Notes: generated from the letters alone by a model not told the origin. Positions 39,252 through 49,210 are shown, counted from the first letter of the stretch. The stretch: DNA of 64,000 nucleotides from Megamonas funiformis (GCF_010669225.1 NZ_CP048627.1:434001-498000); one strand, 5' to 3'. Numbers and translations are program-made.

Positions 39252-40553
39252 TTAATTGCTTAAGACTACAAATTGGATAATAAACAAAAGCATAAATACA
39301 TAAAGTAGAGGGTGAACTTGTTTAATTTTTCCAGAGAATATTTTTATTAAGCAATAAGAGATAATACCGATACCAACAGCATCAGTGATACTGTAAGATA
39401 ATGGCATCATTAGAAAAATCAAGAAAGCAGGAAAAGCTTCTTGCATATCGTCCCAATTTATACGAGATAAACTGCTCATCATATAAAAACCAACAATAAT
39501 TAATGCTGGTGCAGTAACTGCTGGAACAGTGGATAAAACTTTAGCGATTGGAGCTGTAAAAAGCATCAAGAGGAATAATAAAGCAATGATGACGTTTACA
39601 AAACCAGTACGACCACCACTAGCTACACCAGAACCAGATTCAACATAAGCAGATGTTGGGCTTGTACCAAAAATAGAACCAACAAGGCTAGCGATAGAAT
39701 CTGCTAAAAGAGCGCTTTTTACATTAGGAAAAGTATCATTTTTCATCAATCCTGCTTGTTTGGCAATACCAAGCATAGTACCAGTAGTATCAAATAAAGT
39801 AACAATGAAAAATGTAAAAATTATAGTATAAAGATTATGAGAAATAGCTCCCATGATATCCATTTGCATAAATGTATTACCGAGTTCAGGTATACTGAAA
39901 ATAGTATCAGGTAAGCTGATATAACCAAAAAGGAAAGATAATATAGAGGTAATAATCATGCCTAAAAACAAAGCACCACGTACATTATTTACCACTAAAA
40001 TAATGCTTATAAATAAACCGATAAGTGACATATAAGTTACAGGGTCAGTAAAATTACCAAGAGTAACTAGGGTAGCTGGAGAAGATACAATAATATGAGC
40101 ACTTTGAAGACCGACAAAACTGATAAATAAACCGATACCAGCACTGATACCTTCTTTCATTGAAGCTGGTATAGCGTTGATAACAGCTTGACGAAATGAT
40201 GTCAATGAAAGGATTAAAAAGATTAAAGCGGAAATAAATACAGCACCTAAAGCTTCTTGCCAAGGAATTCCCATGGAAATTACTACAACAAAACTAAAGT
40301 AAGCATTCATTGCAAGTCCAGGAGCAATCGCTATAGGGTAGTTAGCAAAAATTCCCATGAATAAGCAACCGACAATAGTTGCAATTATTGTGGCAAAAAA
40401 TACACCATTAAAATCCATACCTGTCTGGCTTAGAACACTAGGATTTAAGATGATGATATATGCCATAGTTAAAAAGGTAGTAAAACCAGCAAGGGTTTCA
40501 GTAAAATAAGAAGTTTTTCGTTCTTCAAATTTAAAATATTCTTTTATTGACAT
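39252..40553 (-). CDS. NCS2/AzgA-type purine permease
   Basis: 433 residues from ATG 40553 preceded by AGAAAGG. About 12-14 membrane segments. Family motifs are FKFEERKTSYFTETLAG near the start, AMNAYFSFVV, SAGIGLFISFVGLQ, TLFDTTGTMLGIAKQAG and SPTSAYVESGSGVASGGRTG. This subfamily imports guanine, hypoxanthine or adenine with protons. Possible co-transcription with the glucosaminidase gene; no purine riboswitch was recognised upstream. Confidence 0.92.
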   Translation of the reverse strand: MSIKEYFKFEERKTSYFTETLAGFTTFLTMAYIIILNPSVLSQTGMDFNGVFFATIIATIVGCLFMGIFANYPIAIAPGLAMNAYFSFVVVISMGIPWQEALGAVFISALIFLILSLTSFRQAVINAIPASMKEGISAGIGLFISFVGLQSAHIIVSSPATLVTLGNFTDPVTYMSLIGLFISIILVVNNVRGALFLGMIITSILSFLFGYISLPDTIFSIPELGNTFMQMDIMGAISHNLYTIIFTFFIVTLFDTTGTMLGIAKQAGLMKNDTFPNVKSALLADSIASLVGSIFGTSPTSAYVESGSGVASGGRTGFVNVIIALLFLLMLFTAPIAKVLSTVPAVTAPALIIVGFYMMSSLSRINWDDMQEAFPAFLIFLMMPLSYSITDAVGIGIISYCLIKIFSGKIKQVHPLLYVFMLLFIIQFVVLSN

Positions 40554-40655
40554 GACAAAACCTTTCTGAGATTTATTTTGTATACTATCATATAATACCA
40601 TAATTGTGAAAAAATTTTTAGTATAAATTTAATAATAATAGTTATTATCTTTAAA

Positions 40656-40684
40656 TTGAATATTAAATATGATATCATTATATA
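40656..40684 (+). promoter_or_regulatory. Candidate promoter for the exported-protein/DUF4127 genes
   Basis: TTGAAT, 17 bases, TATATA; 41 bases before the GTG start at 40725. Confidence 0.5.
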
Positions 40685-40724
40685 GTTAGATAGTTATTTG
40701 TATATTAAAGAAAGGAGAAATATA

Positions 40725-41345
40725 GTGAAAAGATATCTTTTTATTTTAGTATTAAGCTTAATGACTGTTATTAGTTTTCCAATAAATAATTCTTTTGCGG
40801 CGACAGAACCGTTATCTGAAGAAGTTTTTCAGTGGGTACAGGCAACACCTCGTTCAAGTTATTATTTTAATAAAGATGCTATGACCTATGAAATTGGAGC
40901 AGATGGCGATGCCGACACGAATATTTTAATTGTACCAACAGTAAGACTTTTTGATAATATGCAAATTCAAGATGTGATAATGAAAAGACAATGGAGAAAT
41001 TTAAGCACGTATAGATTTGATGAATTATCTGGTGTAGCAGAATATTTGCGAATAAATATAAAAGATAAAACAGTAGAATATACAGAATGTGTATATTTAG
41101 ACCAAGGATATAACTCTTTGTATGTTAATTATGAAAGACCAACTCAAAATATGAATACAATGAGTGTAAAAGATGTAGATTATAATTTTTATCAAGCTAT
41201 ATTAGATTATGAAAAAGAACATAGAAAAGAGCTTTTAACAAAAATTATTGATCAGGTGAAACCTGAAGATTTAAAAGCTGCAGGAATAACTTTAACTAAA
41301 GAGCAAAAAAAGAATATGAAAGAAAATAAAAAGCAGAGAAGATAA
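40725..41345 (+). CDS. Exported protein of unknown function
   Basis: 206 residues from GTG 40725, preceded by AAAGGAGA. A clear signal peptide (KRYLFILVLSLMTVISF, cleavage near SFAAT) is followed by a polar domain with EYTECVYLDQGYNSLYVNYE and a Lys/Glu-rich C-terminal tail. I do not recognise a family. It is followed after 31 bases by a DUF4127 gene, so the two may be co-expressed and share a role in the cell envelope. Confidence 0.7.
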   Translation: MKRYLFILVLSLMTVISFPINNSFAATEPLSEEVFQWVQATPRSSYYFNKDAMTYEIGADGDADTNILIVPTVRLFDNMQIQDVIMKRQWRNLSTYRFDELSGVAEYLRINIKDKTVEYTECVYLDQGYNSLYVNYERPTQNMNTMSVKDVDYNFYQAILDYEKEHRKELLTKIIDQVKPEDLKAAGITLTKEQKKNMKENKKQRR

Positions 41346-41376
41346 TACGCTATTTGGCAGTGGAGAGGTGTAAACT

Positions 41377-43017
41377 TTGTATTCTAGGAGTTGGAAAAAA
41401 CTAGTTTTAGGAATTTGTTTAGTTGTTTGTTTAGTAAATATTTTTAATGTAGAAAAAGTATTTGCTAAAGATGAGAAAAAAGTAATTTTGTATGTGCCTC
41501 AAGATGATAGACCGATATCTTCCGATCAAACAGCACAAGTAATCCGTTCTATGGGTTATACTGTAGAGATGCCACCAAAAGATTTATTAGGTGATAGAGA
41601 TAAAGCTGGCAGACCAGAAGAAATTAATCGTTGGTTAGTGGAAAATGGTGGTAAAGATAAAGTAGCAGTAATATCTTCTGATGCTATGATTTATGGAAGC
41701 TTAGTAGCTTCAAGAAAACATCATATACCAAAAGATTTATTGTTAAGACGTGTAAAAAATATAGAAAAGTTGCATGATACGCACCCTAAAATGCCTATAT
41801 ATGTATTTTCTTCTATTATGAGAACGCCAAAAGATGGAGCTTCTTCAGGAACAGAAGAGCCAGAATACTATGTAAAATATGGACAAGCTATAGCTAATTA
41901 TACAAAAATTGATAATGCCGATATTTCAGGATTAAATGAAAGTTATCAAGTAACTCTAAGAGAAGGCGTACCAGAGGCTGCTTTAAAAGACTGGCTTTCC
42001 CGTCGCAGAACAAATGTGGAAGTCAATAAAAAATTGATAAATTTAGTTAAAAATAATGATGTAGTGTATATGGCAACAGGAAAAGATGATAATTCTAAAT
42101 TATCGCAGACTCATAGAGAAAGTAATGAGTTGAGAGAATATGCAAATAGTTTAGGATTAAAAAATAATCGCTTTCAAGTTTTAACTGGTTTAGATGAAGT
42201 TGGGCTTTTAGTTTTAACTAGAGCTGTTAATGAATTAGAAAATTATAAGCCATATGTTTATATAAAATATGCTTCTGGTTATGGCGGAGCAACTGTGCCA
42301 ACATATTCAGATGAGTCTATAGATAATACACTTACAAGTCAAATAACGGCTATCGGTGGTATTAGAACATATGATTTGAAAAAAGCTAATTTAGTAATGT
42401 TTATAAATACTAATCGCAGTGGCTGGACATATGATGCTAATACTCCAGTAAATACGCTTCAACCAAGATATAATACAATGGATTTTGTTGAAGATATAGA
42501 AAGCTTTGTCAATGCAGGCTATCATGTGGCTGTAGGTGATATTGCTTTTGCTAATGGAGCAGACAATGCTTTGATGAAACAATTACAAGATAGAGATTTA
42601 TTAGATAAATTATATGGATATGCTGGTTGGAATACAGCGACTAATAGCACTGGTTTTGCATTAGGCATGGGAATTGTAGGCAATCAGATAAGCCAAGATA
42701 AGCGCAATGAATTATTATTGACTAGATATTTAGATGATTGGGTATATCAAGCAAATGTTCGTCAAAGTGTAAACTCTTATTTAAACTTATTGCCAGGTAG
42801 TGGTGATTATTTAACTATAGGAGATACAAAAAGACCATATATTGAAGAATATGGTACAAAATTAATGCGTTCTTTTGTAAGTGATAATTTAAATTTATTT
42901 AATGAAGCAGTAAATGTTTCGATAACAATGCCATGGAATAGAATTTTTGAAGCTAATTTCGATGTTTCTGGTAATAAATTAAATGAAACAGTATTGAAAA
43001 AGCATTTAAAATATTAA
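41377..43017 (+). CDS. DUF4127-family exported protein, copy 1
   Basis: 546 residues from a TTG preceded by GGAGAGGTG. A signal peptide or anchor (about 8-30) is followed by the DUF4127 domain over the whole length: VPQDDRPISSDQTAQV, VISSDAMIYGSLVASRKH, ATGKDDNSKLSQTHRE, VGDIAFANGADNAL and RYLDDWVYQANVRQ. The conserved Asp/Asn/His-rich motifs look like an enzyme active site, but no activity is known to me for this family. A close paralogue follows. Confidence 0.88.
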   Translation: MYSRSWKKLVLGICLVVCLVNIFNVEKVFAKDEKKVILYVPQDDRPISSDQTAQVIRSMGYTVEMPPKDLLGDRDKAGRPEEINRWLVENGGKDKVAVISSDAMIYGSLVASRKHHIPKDLLLRRVKNIEKLHDTHPKMPIYVFSSIMRTPKDGASSGTEEPEYYVKYGQAIANYTKIDNADISGLNESYQVTLREGVPEAALKDWLSRRRTNVEVNKKLINLVKNNDVVYMATGKDDNSKLSQTHRESNELREYANSLGLKNNRFQVLTGLDEVGLLVLTRAVNELENYKPYVYIKYASGYGGATVPTYSDESIDNTLTSQITAIGGIRTYDLKKANLVMFINTNRSGWTYDANTPVNTLQPRYNTMDFVEDIESFVNAGYHVAVGDIAFANGADNALMKQLQDRDLLDKLYGYAGWNTATNSTGFALGMGIVGNQISQDKRNELLLTRYLDDWVYQANVRQSVNSYLNLLPGSGDYLTIGDTKRPYIEEYGTKLMRSFVSDNLNLFNEAVNVSITMPWNRIFEANFDVSGNKLNETVLKKHLKY

Positions 43018-43020
43018 ATG

Positions 43021-43052
43021 AAAAAGCCTGCATATTATTTTGCAGGCTTTTC
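43021..43052 (+). terminator. Terminator between the DUF4127 genes
   Basis: Stem AAAAGCCTGCA/TGCAGGCTTTT; separates the paralogues into two transcripts or tunes read-through. Confidence 0.8.
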
Positions 43053-43118
43053 TAGTATGATTGAAATTATGATATAATTTATTATGATTAAGATATTTAT
43101 AATTAATGAGGTGATAAA

Positions 43119-44756
43119 GTGCAGTTTAAATATTTAAAACAACTATTATGTCTTTTTTTGATGATGATAGTAGTTTATGTACCGAATGTTGTTTTTGCTA
43201 GTTTAAATAAAACTATTATTTTTGTACCCCATGATAATAGACCGATTTCTTTTAAGCAGACAGCGGATAATATTCGTGATTTAGGATATGAAGTATTGAC
43301 ACCACCAGAAGAACTCTTAGGTAATAGAGAAAATCCTTATGCAAAACCAGAAGAGTTATCTAAATGGGTGATAGAAAATGCAAAAAAAGCTGATGCAGCA
43401 GTAATATCTTCAGACTCTATGATTTATGGTAGTCTTGTTGCTTCAAGAAAACATAATTTAAGTGAAGATGTTGTTTTAGCTAGAGTGCATAATTTTGAAA
43501 AGATACATCAAGCAAATCCAAATATGAAATTATATGTATTTGGCTCAATTATGAGAACACCTCAAACAAGTGAAGCGTCAGGTAGTGAAGATGCAAATTA
43601 TTATGCTCAATATGGTACAGATATTGCGCGTTATACTGCATTGACTGATAAATTAGAACAAGATGGACTAACACATAAAGAAAGAAAACAGTTAAAACAA
43701 TATGAACAAAAAATACCAAAAGCAGCTCTAGATGATTGGCTTTCTCGTAGACAAGGTAATTTTTTAGTAAGTAAGAATTTAATTGATTTAGCTAGAAATG
43801 ATGTGATTACTTATTTAGCATTAGGTTGTGATGATAATGCTAAATATTCACAGACCAATAAAGAACGTCGCGCCCTTGATAATTATGGCAGTGATTTAGG
43901 TGAATTGAAATATCAATCAGTAGCTGGAATTGATGAAATTGGTTATGTTTTATTGACTAGAGCAGTGAATAATTTACAAGGTGATATTCCATTTGTAAGT
44001 GTTCATTATGCTAAAGGTACAGGAGAAAATACGATACCAGCATATTCTAATGAACCAATTAAAAATTCTATAGCGACTCATATCAAAATGGCTGGCGGTA
44101 TGAAAGTCAATAGCGATAAAAGAGCAGATTTAGTATTCATGGTTAATACTAATTTTGACGGCACAACAGGTGCTGCTAATGATTTAAATAATGTATATAT
44201 ACCAAATGAAAATATCATAGATTTTGTCAATATGGTCGATGAAGCTGTACAGGCTAATAAAAAAGTAGGTATTGGCGATATCACATTTGGCAATGGTTCT
44301 GATAATGCTTTAATGTTTAGTTTATATGGTAAGAATTTATTAGATAAATTAAATGCTTATTCAGGTTGGAATACACCTACAAATAGTACTGGTTATGCTT
44401 TGGCTATGGGCATGGGAGCAAATTATACAGATAGAGTGGGCATTTTAAAAATGCTTGAAGTCCGTTATTTAGATGATTGGCTCTATCAAGCAAATATCAG
44501 ACAAGCTGTAGCGAATAGATTAAATTCCATGCCTGGTGAAGGCGATTATGGTAATACAAAAACTAGAACTTTACCAGCAGAAAAATTAGCTACAGAAGCT
44601 TTACAGAAAATGATAGCTGATTATGGCTTAGAAAAATTTGAAGGTCAATCTTATGTGGCTGATGCGCAAATAAGATTTCCATGGCAACGTATGTTTGAAG
44701 CAGATATAGTTTTTCCTGAAGAAAAAGTATCTGTAGAAGAAAAAATAGAAAAATAA
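43119..44756 (+). CDS. DUF4127-family exported protein, copy 2
   Basis: 545 residues from GTG 43119, preceded by TGAGGTGAT. It has a signal peptide (LKQLLCLFLMMIVVYV, cleavage near VFASL) and the same motifs as copy 1: HDNRPISFKQTAD, VISSDSMIYGSLVASRKH, GCDDNAKYSQTNKE, IGDITFGNGSDNAL and RYLDDWLYQANIRQ. The two proteins are collinear and clearly related, an old tandem duplication. Function unknown. Confidence 0.88.
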   Translation: MQFKYLKQLLCLFLMMIVVYVPNVVFASLNKTIIFVPHDNRPISFKQTADNIRDLGYEVLTPPEELLGNRENPYAKPEELSKWVIENAKKADAAVISSDSMIYGSLVASRKHNLSEDVVLARVHNFEKIHQANPNMKLYVFGSIMRTPQTSEASGSEDANYYAQYGTDIARYTALTDKLEQDGLTHKERKQLKQYEQKIPKAALDDWLSRRQGNFLVSKNLIDLARNDVITYLALGCDDNAKYSQTNKERRALDNYGSDLGELKYQSVAGIDEIGYVLLTRAVNNLQGDIPFVSVHYAKGTGENTIPAYSNEPIKNSIATHIKMAGGMKVNSDKRADLVFMVNTNFDGTTGAANDLNNVYIPNENIIDFVNMVDEAVQANKKVGIGDITFGNGSDNALMFSLYGKNLLDKLNAYSGWNTPTNSTGYALAMGMGANYTDRVGILKMLEVRYLDDWLYQANIRQAVANRLNSMPGEGDYGNTKTRTLPAEKLATEALQKMIADYGLEKFEGQSYVADAQIRFPWQRMFEADIVFPEEKVSVEEKIEK

Positions 44757-44769
44757 ATTATAGTTCACA

Positions 44770-44819
44770 TAAAGCTCTATATTAAGTATAATAATTAATA
44801 TTTAATATAGAGTTTTTAT
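44770..44819 (+). terminator. Terminator after DUF4127 copy 2
   Basis: 15-bp stem AAAGCTCTATATTAA with TTTAATATAGAGTTT (one mismatch), followed by TT-rich sequence. Confidence 0.75.
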
Positions 44820-44877
44820 TTTATAGATGATATTTTGATTTAATTTATAAGTTTATTTTTATTAAGGAGAATTTTAA

Positions 44878-45252
44878 ATGTTTACACGAATTATATCGTT
44901 TATCAGTTCAAGTAGAAGAGATATTTTAATTTTATTTACAGCTTTATTTAATAGAAATACACCAAAGATGATAAAGACAATGACAATTATAGCGTTTTTA
45001 TATCTTATAAGTCCTATTGATTTTTTACCAGATATGATACCGGGACTGGGATTATTAGATGATGCAGTAGTTGTGCCGGGAATTTTATATGCAATGCTTC
45101 AGATGTTACCTGCTTCTGTTAGAGCAAAATCAGAAGCACAGGCAGATTATTTAGGGCCGAAAATGCCTTGGCTTTTAGCTATTTGTGGAATTTTTCTCAT
45201 AGCATGGACTATATTTGTTTTTGTAGCGATTTATAATTTTATTTTTAATTAA
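44878..45252 (+). CDS. DUF1232 (YkvA-type) small membrane protein
   Basis: 124 residues. The DUF1232 signature is YLISPIDFLPDMIPGLGLLDDAVVV (about 40-64), with a C-terminal transmembrane helix (LLAICGIFLIAWTIFVFVAI). Function unknown in the family. AAGGAG precedes the ATG. topB starts 26 bases later on the same strand. Confidence 0.85.
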   Translation: MFTRIISFISSSRRDILILFTALFNRNTPKMIKTMTIIAFLYLISPIDFLPDMIPGLGLLDDAVVVPGILYAMLQMLPASVRAKSEAQADYLGPKMPWLLAICGIFLIAWTIFVFVAIYNFIFN

Positions 45253-45277
45253 TTCAAGTAATTTAGGAGATGAAATT

Positions 45278-47650
45278 ATGCGTTTATATATAGCTGAGAA
45301 ACCAAGTATGGGAGCAGAGATTGCAAAATGTTTGACAGGTCCTGTGCAAAGAAAAGATGGATATTTAATAACTAAAGATGGAATTGTAACATGGGCTTTT
45401 GGTCATATTTTGCGTCAAGCTGAGCCAGAAGAATACAATGCTAAATATAAAAATTGGAAAGCTGAAGATTTACCGATTATACCAAAACAGTGGAAAATGA
45501 TTATAGATGAGTCTTGCAAAAAGCAATTTGGTATTATTAAAAATCTTATTGATAAAGCTGATGAAATAGTTCATGCAGGCGACCCTGATAGAGAAGGGCA
45601 ATTATTGATTGATGAAGTTTTAGATTATTTAAATTGTCAAAAACCTGTAAAGCGAATTTTATTAAATGCTTTAGATGAAGAAAGTATAAAAAAAGCTAAT
45701 AAAGATTTGCGAGATAATCGAGATTTTTTGAATTTAAAAAAATCTGCTTTAGCTAGAGCAAGAGCAGATTGGCTTATCGGTATGAATTTGTCTAGGGCAT
45801 ATACTTTAGCAGCAAGGAGAGCTGGGAAAAAAGGTGTATTTGCTGTAGGTAGAGTAAAAACACCGACACTTGCTTTAGTTGTCCGCAGAGAACGCGAATT
45901 AAAAGATTTTAAACCAGTTGATTATTTCACGATAAAGGCAATATTTGCTAATGAAAATGGTGAATTTAGTGCCACATGGAAGCCTAAAGATACACAGGCG
46001 GGACTAGATTTTGAAAATCGTTTAATTGATGAAAATATAGCTAAAGCTTTAATCGGTAAATTTGCTCAAAAAACAGAAGCAGGAAAAATAACAGCTTATC
46101 AAAAAGCACAGAAAAAAGAAGTACAAAGATTGCCATTTTCTTTATCTAGTTTGCAAGTTTTGGCAGGTAAAAAATATGGATATGACCCGCAATTAGTATT
46201 AGATACTGCACAAAAATTATATGAGAAAAAATTGACGACATATCCACGTTCTGATTGTGAATATTTACCACAAAGCCAGTTTAGTGATGCTAAAATTATT
46301 TTGCAGAATTTATATAATATCAATGAAAAGCAATTGGCTAATTGGGCAAAAAAATGTGATTTAAAAACGAAAAGTAGAGCATGGAATGATAAAAAAATTA
46401 CAGCGCATCATGCGATTATTCCAACAAAGGTAAAGGTCAATTTAATGAGTTTGACCATAGAAGAAAGAAATATTTACTTTTTAATAGCTCAAGCATATAT
46501 AGCACAATTTTATCCAGTTCATATTTATGACCAGACTAAAATCAGCATAGAATATATGCAAGAATTGTTTGTAACAAGTGGTAGAGTCGTAAAACAGATG
46601 GGGTGGAAAGAATTATATGTGCAAAATAATAAAGAAAAATCTTTAAATGAAGACGATAAAAAAGAAGATAATGAAGAAAAAGAAGAACAAAATTCATTGC
46701 CACTTATGAAAAAAGGTGATGAAGTAGAATATGTAAAAGGCGAATATGATAAAAAATCTACAAAACCACCAACTCGCTTTACAAGTTCGACACTGCTTGC
46801 AGGTATGAAAGATATTCATAAATATGTAAAAGATGTAGAAGTTAAGAAAAAATTAAAAGATATTTATGGTATTGGCACAGAAGCGACAAGAGCAACTATT
46901 ATCGAAGATTTAGTAAAGAGAAATTTTTTACAACTTGAAGGTAAAAAGAAATATTTAGTGCCAACACAGTCGGCATATATTTTAATTGATGCACTGCCAG
47001 ATGAAATGACATATCCAGACTCTACAGCTGTTTGGGAAGATTATCTTCATTCTTTATCTGAAGGTCAGGGAACAATTGAAGAATTTTTAGCTAAACAGGC
47101 AGAATTTACGCAGAATTTATGTATTAAAGCAACAAAGACAGTTTTGGTACAAGAGCATGAATATAAATGCCCTAGATGTAATCAAGGTATTTTAGTAAAA
47201 CGCAAAGGTAAAAATGGTGAGTTTTGGGGCTGTTCTAACTTTCCTAATTGTCGTATGACTTGTAATGATGTAGATGGCAAGCCAGATATAGAAAAAACAA
47301 AATTTAAATTCAATAATTATCGACAAATGAGTTATAATAATAGTGATAAAAATTATATAAAATCTGGGCAAAATGAGATATTTCAGCAAGATAATCAATT
47401 GATTTCAGCTTGGGATTTAATCGCTAGAGAAAATACGAAAAAGATGAATTTTGCTCCTAAAGAAAAATTTTCAGCAATGCCTATAGAGAAAAATAAAAAT
47501 ACTAAAGCTACATCAAAATATTTATGTACACGTTGTAAAGAAGGCAATTTACGTAGAATTCGCGGTAAAAATGGTTGGTTTTGGGCATGCTCAAATTATC
47601 CTCATTGTACAGCTACTTATGATGATAATAATGGAATTCCTGTGATATAG
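45278..47650 (+). CDS. topB: DNA topoisomerase III
   Basis: 790 residues, type IA topoisomerase. The TOPRIM domain starts at the N-terminus (LYIAEKPSMGAEIAK, then HAGDPDREGQLLIDE). The active-site Tyr is in LTTYPRSDCEYLP near 320. Two C-terminal zinc-knuckle modules of the C4 type end the protein (CPRCNQG...CSNFPNC near 632-665 and CTRCKEG...CSNYPHC near 750-780). A charged Glu/Lys-rich insertion (about 450-475) is a local peculiarity. It relaxes negative supercoils and decatenates intermediates of replication and recombination. TTTAGGAGATG lies before the ATG. Confidence 0.95.
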   Translation: MRLYIAEKPSMGAEIAKCLTGPVQRKDGYLITKDGIVTWAFGHILRQAEPEEYNAKYKNWKAEDLPIIPKQWKMIIDESCKKQFGIIKNLIDKADEIVHAGDPDREGQLLIDEVLDYLNCQKPVKRILLNALDEESIKKANKDLRDNRDFLNLKKSALARARADWLIGMNLSRAYTLAARRAGKKGVFAVGRVKTPTLALVVRRERELKDFKPVDYFTIKAIFANENGEFSATWKPKDTQAGLDFENRLIDENIAKALIGKFAQKTEAGKITAYQKAQKKEVQRLPFSLSSLQVLAGKKYGYDPQLVLDTAQKLYEKKLTTYPRSDCEYLPQSQFSDAKIILQNLYNINEKQLANWAKKCDLKTKSRAWNDKKITAHHAIIPTKVKVNLMSLTIEERNIYFLIAQAYIAQFYPVHIYDQTKISIEYMQELFVTSGRVVKQMGWKELYVQNNKEKSLNEDDKKEDNEEKEEQNSLPLMKKGDEVEYVKGEYDKKSTKPPTRFTSSTLLAGMKDIHKYVKDVEVKKKLKDIYGIGTEATRATIIEDLVKRNFLQLEGKKKYLVPTQSAYILIDALPDEMTYPDSTAVWEDYLHSLSEGQGTIEEFLAKQAEFTQNLCIKATKTVLVQEHEYKCPRCNQGILVKRKGKNGEFWGCSNFPNCRMTCNDVDGKPDIEKTKFKFNNYRQMSYNNSDKNYIKSGQNEIFQQDNQLISAWDLIARENTKKMNFAPKEKFSAMPIEKNKNTKATSKYLCTRCKEGNLRRIRGKNGWFWACSNYPHCTATYDDNNGIPVI

Positions 47651-47773
47651 AAAGCTCAAAATACGTTGAACTAGTATATGAATTTTTAAATCTATTTAAA
47701 GAATTTTTATTAACTATACTAAAATGTAAATTAAAAGTAAGTACAACGTAAAAATATTCAGATAAAGAAAAAG

Positions 47774-47802
47774 TTGAAAAATAACTTATGATTTTATATA
47801 AT
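47774..47802 (+). promoter_or_regulatory. Promoter of the CNNM/CorC gene
   Basis: TTGAAA at 47774-47779, 17 bases, TATAAT at 47797-47802. Confidence 0.7.
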
Positions 47803-47830
47803 TATACTAGATTTAAATTTATACAATATA

Positions 47831-47890
47831 GGAGGTGAATTACCTGTTTCAATGTTAGTATAAATAGTTGATACAGGTAATTAATTATTG
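47831..47890 (+). promoter_or_regulatory. Shine-Dalgarno, 10-bp hairpin, then TTG start
   Basis: GGAGGTGA (47831-47838) is the only strong ribosome binding site, yet the TTG start lies 50 bases downstream. Between them AATTACCTGT (47838-47847) pairs perfectly with ACAGGTAATT (47873-47882) across a 25-base loop, leaving five bases before the TTG. An in-frame TAA at 47882-47884 prevents the protein from starting further upstream. Confidence 0.6.
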
Positions 47891-49210
47891 GAGCTAATTG
47901 AAGTTCTGTTGAAATTAATTTTAGTAGTATTTTTAGTGTTTATGAATGGTTTTTTCGTAGCAGCGGAATTTGCCCTTGTAAAAATTCGTTCTTCTCGTTT
48001 GGAAACGCTTTTACAAGAAGGTAATACACGAGCTAAATATGCCAAAAAGCTCACAGACCATTTAGATGCATCTTTATCAGTAACACAGTTAGGGATAACA
48101 CTTGCATCCCTTGGTTTAGGTTGGGTTGGTGAGCCAGCTGTTGCAGCTTTATTAGTACCTGTTGTGCAGTTCTTTGGCTTTGGCGAAGATTTTGCTCATT
48201 CTATAGCACTTGTGGTAGGTTTCTCTCTCATTACAGCAATGCATATCATTTTAGGTGAATTAGCACCAAAATCTATGGCTATTCAAAAAGCAGAAACTGT
48301 AACGCTTAATATTTCTATACCAATGCTTATTTTCCACAAGATTATGTGGCCGGCTGTATGGATTTTAAACCATGTAGCTAACTGGGTAATAATTCGCCTT
48401 GGTTTTGAAGTGGCAAGTGAAGGTGAAGAAGCTCATAGTGAAGAAGAAATTCGCTTGTTGATGGAAGAAAGTCATAAACATGGATATATTGATAAAACAG
48501 AATTGACTTTTGTAGATAATGTATTTGATTTATCTAATCTTACAGTTAGAGAGATTATGATCCCTCGAACAGATATGATTTGTCTGTATTTAGAAGACTC
48601 TTTTGATGAAAATGTAAAAAAAGCGTTGACTGAACAGATGACAAGATATCCTGTTTGTATTGAAGATAAAGATAATATAGTAGGATTTTTGCATATAAAA
48701 GATTTATTAAATCCATTATATGCGCGCAAAAATATTGATATTAGGTCATTATTAAGAGAAGTTACTGTCGTACCAGAATCTATGCCAGTGCGTAATTTGT
48801 TAAAACTTATGCAAGGAAAACGTTTACAATTAGCTATTGTTGTAGATGAATATGGCGGTACAGCTGGTATGGTTACTTTAGAAGACATTGTTGAGGAAAT
48901 TGTTGGTGAAATTCAAGATGAATTTGATGAAGAAAGACCAACAGTAGAAAAACGTACAGAGAAATTATATTCCCTTGATGCGAAAATGTTACTTGATGAT
49001 GTAAATGAAATGTTTGGCACTAATATTGAAGAAGAAAATATAGATACTATCGGTGGTTGGCTTTCTACGCAGGTAGATACTCCTCCACGTGTAGGTCAAA
49101 AAGCTAACTTTGGCGATGATGAATTCTTTGTCGAAGAAGTAGATAGAGTTCGTATTACGCGCGTATTAGTAAAATTAAATCATACTGTAGATGGAAATAC
49201 AGATATTTAA
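47888..49210 (+). CDS. CNNM/HlyC-CorC-family membrane protein
   Basis: 440 residues. The CNNM transmembrane domain (about 1-190: VFMNGFFVAAEFALVKIRSSR, LGITLASLGLGWVGEPA, GELAPKSMAIQKAE) is followed by two CBS domains (about 205-330: VREIMIPRTDMICLYLED, VVDEYGGTAGMVTLEDI) and a C-terminal CorC_HlyC domain (about 345-430). The family is linked to magnesium or other cation homeostasis. The start is TTG 47888; it depends on the distant Shine-Dalgarno described separately. pfkA follows after about 100 bases. Confidence 0.9.
   Translation: MELIEVLLKLILVVFLVFMNGFFVAAEFALVKIRSSRLETLLQEGNTRAKYAKKLTDHLDASLSVTQLGITLASLGLGWVGEPAVAALLVPVVQFFGFGEDFAHSIALVVGFSLITAMHIILGELAPKSMAIQKAETVTLNISIPMLIFHKIMWPAVWILNHVANWVIIRLGFEVASEGEEAHSEEEIRLLMEESHKHGYIDKTELTFVDNVFDLSNLTVREIMIPRTDMICLYLEDSFDENVKKALTEQMTRYPVCIEDKDNIVGFLHIKDLLNPLYARKNIDIRSLLREVTVVPESMPVRNLLKLMQGKRLQLAIVVDEYGGTAGMVTLEDIVEEIVGEIQDEFDEERPTVEKRTEKLYSLDAKMLLDDVNEMFGTNIEEENIDTIGGWLSTQVDTPPRVGQKANFGDDEFFVEEVDRVRITRVLVKLNHTVDGNTDI

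Noticed and set aside
48472-48888. 138-residue minus-strand frame opposite the CNNM/CorC gene
   Set aside because: Low-complexity shadow of a well-supported plus-strand gene.
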